Assembly (NCBI GenBank): GCA_010093685.1
Contig: MU006216.1
Span: 509,065-573,064 of the forward strand
DNA: 64,000 bases
Source: Ophiobolus disseminans
Lineage: Eukaryota > Ascomycota > Dothideomycetes > Pleosporales > Phaeosphaeriaceae
Direction of reading: 5' to 3'
Shown here: one piece after another, positions 1-10,750 of the stretch
How positions within the stretch are numbered: the stretch's first letter is position 1
How the letters are laid out: each line of letters starts with the position of its first letter
Made by a program: the position numbers and the translations under genes
Notes under the pieces: model-generated
Told to the model about the DNA's origin: nothing
What the model saw: only the letters and a program-made list of their open reading frames with translations
The model's database searches: none

Positions 1-304
1 AGGAGATGCCTTTGGGCTCCATGTTTTCCAGTCTGTAATACTATTACCATTACATACACACAGCTGAAGTACCTTTCACGATCGTTTCTGAGTAGCAACT
101 CTCACTCGACTTGGATGTTGTGACTAAATACGAACACTGAGCACGCGACAGATCGTCGTGGAAACAGTCTTGTCACATCTAATCCCATGATTGCGTCCGA
201 GCGAGGAACAAAGTCGTTAAGACTGCATTTCATATAGTCATATTCGTCAAGACATATTCTATCTCTTCAAAACCCACACTACCCTCTAATCCACCGCCCA
301 CGCC
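1..304. other. Window edge, 3' flank of MET14
   Basis: This is non-coding sequence downstream of the MET14 stop codon. I see no convincing reading frame, RNA gene or repeat in it. It probably holds the MET14 3' UTR and terminator. Confidence 0.5.
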
Positions 305-1088
305 CTACTCCCTGCTCAACAACCCATTCTTCTCAAGATACCCCACAATCTCCACAACACTATCCTCCACGCTCTTCAAGTCGCTGCGAATATGTATCTC
401 CGCCTTCTCCGGTGCTTCATACGGCGCACTTATGCCGGTAAACTCGGGGATCTTCCCCTCGCGCGCCTTCTTATACAGGCCCTTTGGGTCGCGCGCCTCA
501 GCGACTTCGAGCGGGATGTCGACAAAGACCTCTACGAAGGCGAGGGGCGCGTCGGAGCCCGTGGTCACGGCGTGCAGGTCGCGCGCGGTGGCGCGGTCGG
601 CTTTGTAGGGCGAGATGAAGGATGTTATTGCGATTGTGGAGGAGTCGGCGAAGAGTTTGGCGACCTGGGAAAGCGCAGAAATGTGTTAGTGAGTGATTTG
701 AAGTGGTGTATATCTAGGCACGCATTGCGTGCTCAAGCCTCGTGTCTTGGTAACGGTGTACATCACGTACCTCAGCAATACGTCTGATGTTCTCATTCCG
801 GTCTTTCTCGGTGAAGCCCAGGTCCTTGTTCAGGCCGAAGCGCACATTGTCGCCGTCGAGGCGGTACGCGGCGTAGCCCAGGTGCAGCAGGTGCTGCTCG
901 AGGGCGGTTGCGATTGTGGATTTTCCCGACGCGGAGAGGCCCGTGAACCAGATGGTGAAGCCTTTTTGCTTGCGGGAGGCGTTGCGCTCAGCGCGGGAGA
1001 GGGAGGGGTGCCATGTGATGTTGCTGTGCAGTTGTGTTAGAGGTGTTTGATGATGGTGGTGTGGTAGTGGGGGTATTCACGTTGCCAT
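305..1088 (-). CDS. MET14: Adenylylsulfate (APS) kinase
   Basis: APS kinase phosphorylates adenosine 5'-phosphosulfate to PAPS with ATP in cytosolic sulfate assimilation. Three exons fit: 1081-1088, 771-1023 and 305-664, giving 206 aa, the usual fungal length. The protein begins MATNITWHPS. It carries the P-loop GLSASGKST at about residues 31-39, then AYRLDGDN, FGLNKDLGF and NIRRIAEVAKLF. The C-terminal half keeps FISPY, VDIPLEVAE, RDPKGLYKKAREG and FTGISAPYE, all family signatures. The first coding exon is only 8 nt (ATGGCAAC). It is followed by a GT-AG intron (1024-1080) whose splicing restores the conserved MATNITW start; a second intron is 665-770. Identity is very secure. The tiny first exon is inferred from family resemblance and consensus splice sites. 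Confidence 0.95.
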
Positions 1089-2121
1089 GTTGGAATGTCT
1101 TGAAGTGGTGAAGTCTAAATTGATGAACGTTGATGAAGTAAAGGGGAAAAAGCGAGGTATAGCAGAAGGAGTAAAGTGAAAACTTAAATCCAGCCCAACA
1201 AACCCATCTATATGGTGTCCATCCAACAAACGGGCGACCGGCCGATCACGCATTGCAAAGTCGCGTCTGGACGAGATTGAAATTCTTTAGCGCGAATGAC
1301 GTGCTGGTACGCGATCGGCGGCAGGGCTCAACCAACGGGTAGGGCTGAAGGTAACTGGCTATGTCAAGGTTGCCATTAGCTGAACATCGTGGTTTCTGGG
1401 AACAAATCGCGTGCTTAAGATACGTGTGCCTGTGTGGAGTAAGAGCACCAGTAGAACATGCATGCCTGAATTACAGGACACAAAGTATGAATGTGTTTGC
1501 AATGGTGTATGAATAATGTCAGTACTAAAATATCATTACTCTGACGATGCGCCACGTTTATCCATGGCTCCTATTCTACAAACGAGCGGGGCCACATACG
1601 GGAGCAAAGAGCATAGTAAGAATGTACAACGAAACGACACAACTTGATATTCAACCGCGTTGAAATGGTATCTATTCAGGTCCTAACCCAACCTTGTCCA
1701 AGTGGACATCTTGCGCCACGCATCATGTCATTATCACGTTCGTCAAGTATGCGACTAGACACTGGGAGTAGCAGATACAGAGAACATATCATATGTATTG
1801 TAATGAAGATGAAATGCAAGTACACCATACATACATGTGCTACGTGCCAGAAATCTTGCCCGTCTAGCCTCGGCATATGTAATGTGAAGAAATTTGCCTA
1901 CGCCATGAGAATTACAGGACAAAACGGGTCTACGCGAGTGGCCTCCAAAGAAAAGAGACACAACACCGTATTCATATGTATTTTGTACAACAGTAATCGA
2001 AAAAAAGCAAAATGTAGCGAAGACCCCGTTTTTAGCCTGGCCCAGAAGAGATGGTATCGCAAATATCAGAGCGCCTTTCCTTGCCGTGTGCGCCTTTTTA
2101 GTGTGGGGTCATGTCGTGCGG
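1089..2121. other. Intergenic region between MET14 and SCAP
   Basis: This is about 1 kb lying upstream of MET14 and downstream of SCAP, both on the minus strand. It should hold the MET14 promoter and the SCAP 3' UTR. A 198-codon open frame on the plus strand (1644-2240) overlaps the SCAP stop, resembles no protein I know and is rejected. I recognised no specific sulfur-regulatory site. Confidence 0.5.
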
Positions 2122-5100
2122 TCATTGCGTTTTGCGAGGTGTGCCCCTTCTTGTTCTCCCGCTGTATGGGCCGTACCCGTTCTCTAGGGCGCCGTTTTCG
2201 TTGGTCGCCAGTCCCTGAAATGACTCTTTGCCTAGCGTGATGATCTTGACCGTGTTGCCAAAACCAACAGCCACGCTCCGCTTCCCTAGCTTGGTGATCG
2301 GGCCTGGCGAATTGACGAAGAGGTCATCTTGAAAGGCTGCGGATGGGTCCTCGAGATCGTCAGGTAGCAGTGGTCTACATCGGAATTCGCCTGTAGAGGA
2401 GAGTGTCCAAGCCTCCCAGGTATCCGTGTCGCTGGTCAAAGGATGTGTTATTGTACTGGTGTTGAACATGCAGAGGTTGTTCGGTACACTTCGCCGTCTG
2501 GTACTTTGTTTCAGTGCCGATGAAAGTGCACCGGGATCCGCAGAACGATAGTCATCGTTGGTACCCGATGCAGTTGATGAGGGCGTCGGGGATGGATTAT
2601 TTTTCCTAATTCCAACGACACTTAGAGCAGTTGTGCTTTCCCACACACCTGCGGGTTCAACGTAGTGCACAGCCTGGACGGCACAGTCAAGCCCTTTGCA
2701 CTTGAACTTGTCTCTGTCTGACGGTTTTCCCAGGCATAGTTGCGAAGTGGGAGAGTCGTCGAGGGTAAACGTCTGCATGATCATATGATCCGTGTCTTGT
2801 TCCGAGTAAGCAATGGTTAGAGAGTGTACCGCGGGGGCTCCGCACGGGCATTGCCGGCGTGCTGGGTGCATAATCCGGAAGGAGTGAGGCTTGAAGTGAC
2901 CAATCTGGAATGAGTGGATGAGTGCCCGACTATTAAAGTCGAAGATTTCCGCCTCCTCATCCCGGAGAGCAAAGATGAGTCCAAGACTTGGAACACCTTG
3001 GATACATTTGATCTTCGCTGGGTTGCTGCCTGGTGGTGGTCCTGGATCGAGGCCAGCAACGACTTCGGACGCCGAAGTATCATTGCCTTCTAGAGGAGAA
3101 ATATGCACTTCTCCAGGCTTGGTGACAAAGACGAGACTAGTAACGCCTTTGACACATGTATAGAGAGCTGCGCAGGTGACGGTGCTGGAGCACAGTCGTC
3201 TTGTCTGATGTTTGCCAGTGCGTGCATCTAACTCAGTCAAAATACCATCATGGCCGAGGACCACAAGAAACAGTTTCTCAACATCCCCATGGGAGATGCT
3301 GACAAATGAGAAGAGGGTAGGTGCTTGGCCACGCATATCGATCTTTGGATAAAGTAGGAATCGCGAGGCACTCATGCTCCACAGTGCTATCTGGCCAGTA
3401 TCTGCACATAACGCAAGGAGAGAACCACTATCGTCCATAGCAGTTGCGTATATGGGCCAAAGCCTCGGTTTTAGTGTGGCTGTCTGTAAGATTGTGTTCA
3501 TGTATCCCCGTCGGCCGTCGTTGCGCCATATTGCAGTGGAACGATCTAAAGAGACAGTGGCAAGATGTCCCTTGGAACAAGAGACGAGGCAAGCTATGTC
3601 GAGTGTTTGTGGTGTTGCCAAAGTCTTAACCGAGAAAGTCGACTCCTCTTCTTCGTTCTCGTCCAATTGCTCCGGGAGTCCGGTCCAGAGAAGATAATTC
3701 ATGAACAAAGTGACGCCGGCGATGAGAAACACAACCATCAACGCGGCGGGAAAAGCATGTCCTTGAGCAAAGCGCCGAAGTCCCTCTTTTACAGACCTCG
3801 GCGGTTGCGGTCTGTCCCTACCAAAGGCTCCGTTCGACACCACAAGGAGTGGATCGTATATGCGAGCGACGAAGCTATGAGCTCCAGGCTTGATGAATCC
3901 AAACAACTCACGGGCGGTGTTGTGGTCCTGAATGCGGAGCCAATCTGCGGGCGTCCTGGCTTGATTTATTGGAGGCGGGCTCCAGGAGACTTCGATGCTT
4001 CGCTTTCTGTTCCTCGACATGAGTTTGCGGCGTATGTTCTGGAATGATAAAGTTGTGTCGTTGCTATCGAAGAAGTGCCAATTGATAGCTAGAATGATGG
4101 AGAAGATGGCAACGCTCCCGGCGAAGCGCGTGCTGAGCGGTAAAGTGCCTTCTCGTAGTGCAGCAAGCCAAGCCTGGCGCTCCTGTCGAGTCTTCTTAGA
4201 CTTCTGGCTTAGGTCCACGCGCTCTAAGGAGTCTGAAAGTTCCATGCGCTGGACGTCGACGCTGAGGACGGCGACAAAGAAGGTGAGGTGGTATACGAAA
4301 TCAAAGACAAGCGTGACGGCCGCAAAGATGCAAAAGTCAGCGACCCATGGAGTGACAAATCGTGAGCAGAAATAGATCAAGGCGAGGTTCTGGAAAGCCA
4401 CGGCGAGGGACAGGTGGCCAACCTCTCCCAGCGCATTCCCGATGCGCTGATGCGGTGGCATTTCTGGTGGTGTCTCGAGCACTACATTGATAAGACGAAA
4501 TCTGGGACGTGTTAGCGCGGCGATGTGAAGGGAGGGCTGTGGGTATGCTCACATGTTCCCAAGGCCAAAGCAGAAGACGACTCCAGGGAACCAGGGCCTG
4601 GGTATGCGCGTCAAGTTGATCCCAAGGTATGTACACAAAGTGAAACTGGCGACAATGCATATTGACATCTTTGCGCAAATCGTGACGAGCAGTCCGAACC
4701 AACTCTTGACGGCGCGCAGCTGCATCATTCGCCAGATGACGTAGGCCGCGGTGACGAGGTAGGATGCAGCCAGAAGCAGGTCGTCGCTCAGGGTCATCGG
4801 CCGGAAGCGGAACTCGTAGAGCCGGCTGCTCGTAACCTGGCCGTCTTCGGGGAAGACGGTCCAGTTCGGCGAGTCTCGTTGTGCCAGAAGACGCGCTCGC
4901 TCGCCCCAGACGTCGCCCAGGCTGGCATTGGTCTGGTCGAACAGAGTGATGACCAGCGCATCGGCTGCGCGCAGCTTCGTGTTGGAGAAGGTCTTGCCCG
5001 CGAACACGCTGCTCGGCCGGAGCGTCATGTTGAGCGCGGAGTGGGTGGCGGTGCGCGAGTTGATCGTCCGGAGTAGGTCGCCGTCATCCTCGAGCGCGCT

Positions 5101-5649
5101 GAGCGAGCAGTCCCAGTACATCAAGGGCGAATGCCACCCCCAGTGCTGGCCCGCGGCCGCCGCCAGACAGCCCGAGTTGTCGCGCGCGCCCTCCCCCTCG
5201 CCGAGCCCGGTCCCGATCAGGGCGTCCTGGACGTGCATGGCTTCGCGCAGGACAGGCAGTTCTATTGCCTTCATGTAGTCGCCGTGCACCCAGACCTGGC
5301 GCACCACCACGTCGGCGGGCCGCTCGCCCTCGATCTGCGTCGTCGAGGTCCAGACATGCTTCGGCAGGTTGCGCAGCGAGGCGGCGACGGGGCTGTCCGT
5401 CTGGAAGACGGCCTGGTAGCAGAGCAGAACGGAGATGGTGATAGTCAGGACGAGCGAGAGCAGCCAATGCCGCGCCGTGGCCGTGCCGTGCGCCTGGAAG
5501 GCTCGCCGGAGGGGATGCGAGGGCGATAGCCGTGGTGGCTCGGTCGTTCCACGCTGCAGTACAAAGTCAGCATGCTGCCCTCTGGCCAGCCCTCGTGACG
5601 TGACGTGACGTGACGTGCGTACCAGCGGGTATAAAAGGTACCAGATCAT
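2122..5649 (-). CDS. scp1: SREBP cleavage-activating protein (SCAP/Scp1-like), sterol-sensing domain and WD40
   Basis: SCAP is a polytopic ER membrane protein that senses sterol and escorts the transcription factor SREBP. Exons are 5623-5649, 4553-5553 and 2122-4501, giving 1135 aa. It starts MIWYLLYPL-RGTTEPP, the usual N-terminus of fungal SCAP. TM1 is near residues 50-72, followed by a large luminal loop. A group of TM helices follows, including the segment around GLGNIFRLINVVLETPPEMP. The SSD ends with VLSVDVQRMEL near residue 425; this Asp corresponds to a position known to affect sterol sensing in animal SCAP. Two more hydrophobic segments (FAGSVAIFSIILAI and FPAALMVVFLIAGVTLF) bring the count to about eight. 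The C-terminal half is a degenerate WD40 propeller. Intron 1 (5554-5622) has 69 nt and no in-frame stop; intron 2 is 4502-4552. Confidence 0.9.
5594..5617. repeat. CGTGA pentanucleotide tandem repeat
   Basis: Four perfect CGTGA copies plus CGTG lie inside intron 1 of the SCAP gene, immediately downstream of its 5' splice site in the sense direction. Read on the minus strand it is a TCACG run. Confidence 0.95.
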
Positions 5650-6603
5650 TCGGCGCCGCGTGCCCTTCTTCAGGGCATGCCCGGGTCTGCAGAGTCAAGA
5701 GCCGCGGCTTCGGCGGGAGGTTTGCGACGCACTCGACGTCGACGGCGATGGGGAGGAGTGGGGGGTGAGGTTAGGCGGCTCATTCATCTGTCGGGGCAGG
5801 CGCCGAGCAGCAATGGAAGGCGCTATGCGATTAGCGAGTGGTGGTGGTGGGAGACTCGATCGCGGAGACGGGGCAGACGGGGCAAATGGGGCCGCTTCGA
5901 CATGCATCTTGCCGTGGCGTCAAGAGACGACTGTCCCAGTTCACGCCGCCTGCCAAGCGCCAGGACGACGCATCCATGCCGCGCATCGCTACCGTGAGAC
6001 GTCCCCGGTGTAACACCAATCATGCATCTTCGCCAACACGCGACGTATTCGGCGACCACGGTGCAGCACCCTCCCGAACTGGCTGCGCGGACGAGAAGGC
6101 TTTTGGCACCGTCACTCGCCCACCAGACATCAATTACACGCATTTAAGTTGCTAGTCTACCACGTTTTAGCACGGGACCGAAGCAAAGCAGTTGCAGTAG
6201 TGTGAGATTGGCGAAGCAGAGGCCGATCCGCCATAGATCATCAGAGCAGCTTCTGGCTGTAGCAGCCACTGCGCTATCGACATGCAGGCACGGTAACACA
6301 GTCCAGTCCAGCCCGTCGACCGTCGTCGACCGTCGCCAACACTGACCTCCTCCAATGCAACCCAACATCATCATTACTATGTCCTTCCAGCCATCGCTTG
6401 CAGATCGGTCAGATGTTCTTTTCAATGGACCAGAGCACCGCCAATGATTCGTATCACCCTCGTTACCGACCAGCCTTCACAAGCCCACCCAAAGCTGAGC
6501 TGTGGTCCATGCTCCCCGAATTGGACAACGCCACAGGAAGCCCATACTTGAGTAGCTGGCAAGGACAAGGGCTTCACTCCGAAGCTGTTGATGTAGCATG
6601 GGA
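5650..6603. other. Intergenic region, SCAP promoter and ACL4 3' flank
   Basis: This is about 950 bp between two minus-strand genes. Several overlapping open frames of 60-130 codons occur on both strands in the G+C-rich half (5.65-6.1 kb). They contradict each other and look like chance frames. I see no RNA gene or mobile element. Confidence 0.5.
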
Positions 6604-7746
6604 TCAAGTGCCGTCCATATCTTCGTCGTCTTCATCATCCTCTCCATCATCCTCCCACTCTTCCTCCTCCTCGCCAGTTGACGGGCCCAATGTGTCGTTG
6701 AGCTCCTTCATTATCTCGTCGGCGTGCTCCTTCAGCCGCTCGTCCTCGTATTCGAGCACCGTGTACAGCTTGAGGCAGTTCTCGAGCCAATCACGGCTGG
6801 CGCGTAGTAACGATGTGGCCGTGTCTGTCTCTCCTTTTGTCTTTTGTTTTCCTGCCAGTAGGTGCAGACACCACCCACCCAAGTACCATGCTTCAACACT
6901 GCCGTCGTTCTCGCCAACCAGCCGCTCCAGCACCTCTATTGCTTCGTCTTCGAGCTCCGACTCCATAAGCAGCCTGGACAGACTGATTCTCGTCGAGTAG
7001 TCGGGCACCTTTGGATCGTCCGGATCCAGATCCTTCCACAGCTCCATACTCCGTGCGAGTGCTGCCTTCGCGTCGTCGTGCCGTAGTTGTGATATACGTA
7101 TCGATGCGAGTGTCTGTAGCGGCTCTGGGTTGTTCGTTGCGACGAGGAGAGCTTCGGTGATGGCGGCCTCGCATCGCGCTTCGGCGTCTTCTGCCCACGA
7201 TAGATCTGTCATGTAGACCTCTGCAATACCACATAACGAGTTTGCGACCTTCTGCTTCTTCTCCTCTAGCAGTTCTGTGACATCCGTTTTCTTGACCAGC
7301 TTCCCTTCCAGCTCGCCAATCTCCCTCTTGAGCACTGCTACGCCCTTCTCGAACCACGCCACGCTCTCTGCCCCACCCTCGTCGTTGAGCTGTGCCATCC
7401 AGAGAAACTTCTCTGCGCCGTCATTCAAACCCTCTGGATCTATCGCTATCGCTGTTCCGAAGGCTTCCCGGGCGCTTTCTGGGTCTCCCAGTTCCACGTT
7501 GATCTCGCCCAGGAGGTTCAGTGCTGGCAGAGCCGCTGCAGAGGGTTTCGATGTTGGTGTGGGCTGCAGGATGTTGAGCGCTCTCCTCACTGCGACGAGT
7601 GCTTCTTCTGGTTGCGAGGTTTGGAGTAATGTTGCGGCTTCTACTAGTAGCTCTGTGGGTGATGCCTTTGGCTTCTCCTTCGATTTCGGTGCGCCGTTCT
7701 TCGCGCTCTTCTTCGAGCTTCGGTCTTGGGGCTTAGTCTTGGCCAT
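6604..7746 (-). CDS. ACL4: TPR assembly chaperone of ribosomal protein L4 (Acl4-like)
   Basis: This is an intronless 380-aa protein. Acl4 in yeast binds newly made ribosomal protein uL4 (Rpl4) and escorts it to pre-60S particles. The first 30 residues are Lys/Ser-rich (SSKKSAKNGAPKSKEK). Residues of about 30-330 form TPR-like helix pairs such as EEALVAVRRALNIL, LPALNLLGEINVELGDPESAREAFGTAI and EPLQTLASIRISQLRHDDAKAAL. The last 30 residues are almost entirely Glu/Asp, as in Acl4. The start at 7746 is the only Met at the beginning of the homologous region and has a purine-rich context. It is transcribed divergently from GIR2, 206 bp away; both act around ribosomes or translation. Function is assigned from domain order and acidic tail. 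Confidence 0.82.
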   Translation of the reverse strand: MAKTKPQDRSSKKSAKNGAPKSKEKPKASPTELLVEAATLLQTSQPEEALVAVRRALNILQPTPTSKPSAAALPALNLLGEINVELGDPESAREAFGTAIAIDPEGLNDGAEKFLWMAQLNDEGGAESVAWFEKGVAVLKREIGELEGKLVKKTDVTELLEEKKQKVANSLCGIAEVYMTDLSWAEDAEARCEAAITEALLVATNNPEPLQTLASIRISQLRHDDAKAALARSMELWKDLDPDDPKVPDYSTRISLSRLLMESELEDEAIEVLERLVGENDGSVEAWYLGGWCLHLLAGKQKTKGETDTATSLLRASRDWLENCLKLYTVLEYEDERLKEHADEIMKELNDTLGPSTGEEEEEWEDDGEDDEDDEDMDGT

Positions 7747-7952
7747 GGTTGCGGATATGGGAGTCGGCGACTCGAACGGTAAGGAGATTGGGATGTGTGA
7801 CGTTGTTGGTGGACGCAGAGATATTGCTCAGAAATTTCCCAGGATGCACAAAATCTTGGTGGTCCGAGCACTGCCGTGGGGCGCGACTTCCCCGCGCTAC
7901 CGGTATGAAGCCTCAGCATCATTGCGCGAATTTGTAGCTCCAACCAGTCGCG
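7747..7952. promoter_or_regulatory. Divergent promoter ACL4 / GIR2
   Basis: This is a 206-bp space between two divergent start codons. It must hold both core promoters and 5' UTRs. I recognise no clear TATA box. Confidence 0.5.
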
Positions 7953-8754
7953 ATGGGCACCGAAGACCAACAAGAAGAGAGGGAGGTTCTCGAATCCATC
8001 TTCCCGGACGAGATTACAGGTAGCGTATTGCCCTCACTTCACTGTACTCAAAAGTTCTAATCGCTTCTCGTGCAGATGTTTCCGAAACCGAGTTCCGAAT
8101 ATTAGTAAAGCTCGACGATGGCAGGCACGAAGACGATGAGAGCGAGGAGGAGCAACGTACGTAATATATAGCTGATCAATGTACATGCACTGAACTTCAC
8201 TGCCAGCCACCATCATCCTCAATGTCCAGTACCCTCCAAACTACCCCGATGAAGCCCCCAGACTCGACATAACCCAACCACCCAACGCGCCCAAGCACAT
8301 CTACCTCGACATACAAGAGGACAAGTCGCGGCTCCTGTCCTCCCTCACCGAGACCATCGAAGAGAACCTCGGCATGGCCATGATCTTCACACTCGTCACT
8401 GTGCTCAAGGACAGCGCCGAATTACTCATTACCGAGCGCCAGAATGCGAAACAAGCGCTAGCAGACATGGCAGCGGCGAAGCTCGAGGAAGAGGAGAACA
8501 AGAAGTTCCAGGGCGAGGCGGTCACGAGAGAGAGCTTTTTGGCGTGGAGAAATCGTTTTTACAAGGAGCAAGAGGATGGCGACAAGAAGGCGCAAGAGGA
8601 CAAGGAGCTGGAAGACAAGAAGGCAAGGGTCAAGAAGGAGGAGAAGAAGATGACGGGCAGGGAACTGTGGGAGAAGGGCTTAGTTGGTAAGGTCGAGGAT
8701 GAGGATGACGAGGAAGATGGAGTGGATATTGAGAAGCTCAAGATAGCTTCGTGA
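7953..8754 (+). CDS. GIR2: RWD-domain protein, Gir2/RWDD1 family
   Basis: Three exons (7953-8019, 8076-8156, 8207-8754) encode 231 aa. The RWD domain covers about residues 5-120 (EEREVLESIFPDEI, FRILVKL, then the YPPNYPDEAPRLDI signature with its YPxxxP core). It is followed by a charged helical region and a Lys/Glu-rich C-terminus with LWEKGLVGK and an acidic patch. In yeast Gir2 binds Gcn1 and the Rbg2 GTPase at the ribosome and dampens Gcn2 activation; I transfer that role by family. Both introns are short (56 and 50 nt) with GT-AG ends. The stop lies only 63 bp from the stop of the convergent LYR gene, so their 3' UTRs probably overlap. Confidence 0.85.
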
Positions 8755-8817
8755 TATGGCGAGTGCTTAGAGTCGAATATACCCATTGCATACGAGCTTC
8801 GATGCTGATCGATGAAA

Positions 8818-9780
8818 TCATGGTTTCGAATTCGGTTTTAGCACACTAATGGGTCGTCTGTTCCTGCCTCTGGTTATGGTCCGCCCCTCCTTGAGCGCCA
8901 ACTCAGTCTCTAGGTCCACAATCTTCTGCATCTTGCGCGTGACCATCCTCTCCTTCGTCTGATCGCGCTCATAAGCCTCTTGATTCTCCCGCTCGCTCAA
9001 CCGGACCGCATCTACCCACCGCACCCCGTCGTCGTGGCCATTTACCTTACTCCCGGTCTGCATATTGACAATCGCATCCCACTCGTCCTCACGCTTCGAC
9101 ATGGGCAGCCACCAGTTGCCCAGCATGATTTTGGTATCAAACACCCTGATCTTTTTTGCCAGGCGCTGGCGGAGCATGCGCGAGAGAGCGGGCGGCTGGG
9201 GCTTCGTGAGACGGAGGAAGGGGATGCCATTGGCGGAGGCAATGACAGGGACGTGGCGCGGGCCGGATGTTTTCGCATACGGGCGGACATTGAGGACAGC
9301 GCGGTGAGGAGGGAGGCTTGCGAGTCGCTCCTTTGCCTCGGAGGGTTCTTGGGGGAAAACTCTGACCCGATGCGGGCGGGTCAAGCCGCGGGGCAGCTGT
9401 GAGACCAGTCGTGCTAGAACTCCTGCACTCGCAGGATCGCCAGTGGACGATGCATCGAGATGGTCGAGCGTCCGGTTGAGGTCAGCTGCTGACTCTTTTG
9501 CTTGGTGTTTTTATTTGTACCTCATATCCAGCCTTGAAGCTCAGTCCGAGAAGATACGGGCTGTGTAAATTTCTATTTCTGCGGAACTTGTTGCGGATCG
9601 CATTGAAGAGGGAGACGCAATCGTCATCGGGGAGCGCTGCGGACGAACATCGCGAAAGCAGAGCTCTGTACAGAGCAATGGCTGCGATCGCGTTAGGAAT
9701 TGACCACTATTTACGATAACATATATCTTACCCGCTAAACGATGTTGTGTGGACTTGTTAGGCTGGAGGAATCGGGGCAT
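8818..9780 (-). CDS. LYR-motif (Complex1_LYR) mitochondrial protein
   Basis: Exon 1 is 9732-9780 and starts MPRFLQPNKST. Exon 2 is 9521-9681 and contains IALYRALLSRC (LYR at about residues 20-22) and NAIRNKFRRNRNL, then SFKAGYE. The last exon ends at 8818. LYR proteins are small mitochondrial adaptors that bind acyl carrier protein and serve Fe-S assembly or respiratory-complex biogenesis; this subtype is a long one whose exact client I cannot name. Intron 1 is 9682-9731. The second boundary is unclear. A GT-AG intron 9397-9520 keeps frame (262 aa) but removes sequence that reads like protein (LNRTLDHLDASSTGDP). Splicing only 9493-9520 keeps that sequence (294 aa) but implies a 28-nt intron. 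The conserved C-terminal block contains RVPVI-like and RVFDTK segments. Confidence 0.75.
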
Positions 9781-10130
9781 GCATGGGTCGGTCGTGGGGA
9801 GTTGCTGCGGTGCACAAGAAACGCGAAATATTTCTACCTAGGTACCGTGTCGCATGATCACGTGTACGCCGGACCAACACACAACCCCGCTGTGCTTGTC
9901 TTGTGTAGCTTCACATGCGAGGACGCTATCCGTCTGTGGGAAGCATAGTGTTCAGAGTATATTCTTGCCTACACTTTCGTGATAAAGCCTCATAGCTAAA
10001 CAAGTGACCAGAACTCCGTCCCGATGCTCGTCATCCTTGCCCGTTGGTCTGTGTCCGTGCACAATGCCTTGCTCCACAGACCAGTCACATTGTTGGATGC
10101 CACTCCATACCACTGCCCTGCTGTTTCTGT
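9781..10130. other. Intergenic region between MMS2 and LYR gene
   Basis: This is a 350-bp stretch upstream of the LYR gene and downstream of MMS2. I see no reading frame or structured element. It presumably holds the LYR-gene promoter. Confidence 0.5.
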
Positions 10131-10750
10131 CTAGAAAGTGGTGCCTTCGGGAGGCTGGGGGAGTTTCTTGTTCTGTGGCAGAGCCATATACCTAGTCTAG
10201 TTAACCTCTGGCGCAAATATGCCCCGATAGCAGCCCTCACCTTCTCAATTCTATGAGTATCGTCTCCATGGTGAAGTCTCTTTTCCACTGAGCCAGGCAA
10301 GGCAGCTTAGTTGAGTCGACCTGTGCTTGTCAACGACTGCCATATTGATTCCGATCATGGTGTGTACCCTTCCGTTCTGCGGGTTCACGCAGGGTAGATT
10401 GATCTTGGATGTGAAGGAGATCTCGGGGGGAATGTCGGGGTAGCTTGGGCCGCAGTGGATCTTGAGGCTGTAGATGCGGTTCTCGTGGACACTCTGTCGC
10501 AATCAATCAGCAAGCTGTGGTCGGAAAAGTATACAACACACACATGTGGTGGGCCTAGAATCGTTCCGTTCCAGTCTGACATGAGAAGGTCGTCCCCGTT
10601 GTCCAGACCGTATGAACACGCCTCTACAGATGCTTAGCTCCATGATGCGCCGTAGCAGGTAGTGTCGTCGTCCGTACCAGCACCGAGGCCTTTCTCGCCC
10701 TTCTCCAGCTCCTCGAGCAAGCGGAAGTTTCGAGGTACTTTGGCCGCCAT
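10131..10750 (-). CDS. MMS2: Ubiquitin-conjugating enzyme variant Mms2 (UEV)
   Basis: Five exons (10678-10750, 10544-10623, 10368-10493, 10241-10320, 10131-10191) give 139 aa, the normal UEV length. The protein starts MAAKVPRNFRLLEELEKGEKG. It continues through MSDWNGTILGPPH, ENRIYSLKIHCG, YPDIPPEISF and LPCLAQWKRDFTMETILIELRR, and ends MALPQNKKLPQPPEGTTF. No HPN-Cys active site is present, as expected for a UEV. With Ubc13 it forms the E2 that builds Lys63-linked ubiquitin chains in error-free post-replication repair. It is transcribed divergently from MON2, 458 bp apart. All four introns are short GT-AG introns, and the frame closes exactly. Confidence 0.95.

Noticed and set aside
1644..2240. 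198-codon plus-strand ORF downstream of SCAP
   Set aside because: It overlaps the SCAP C-terminus, has no recognisable motif, and its composition looks like random frame.
5615..6155. Nest of ORFs of 60-132 codons on both strands
   Set aside because: They are mutually overlapping in a G+C-rich stretch where stops are rare; none has family resemblance.
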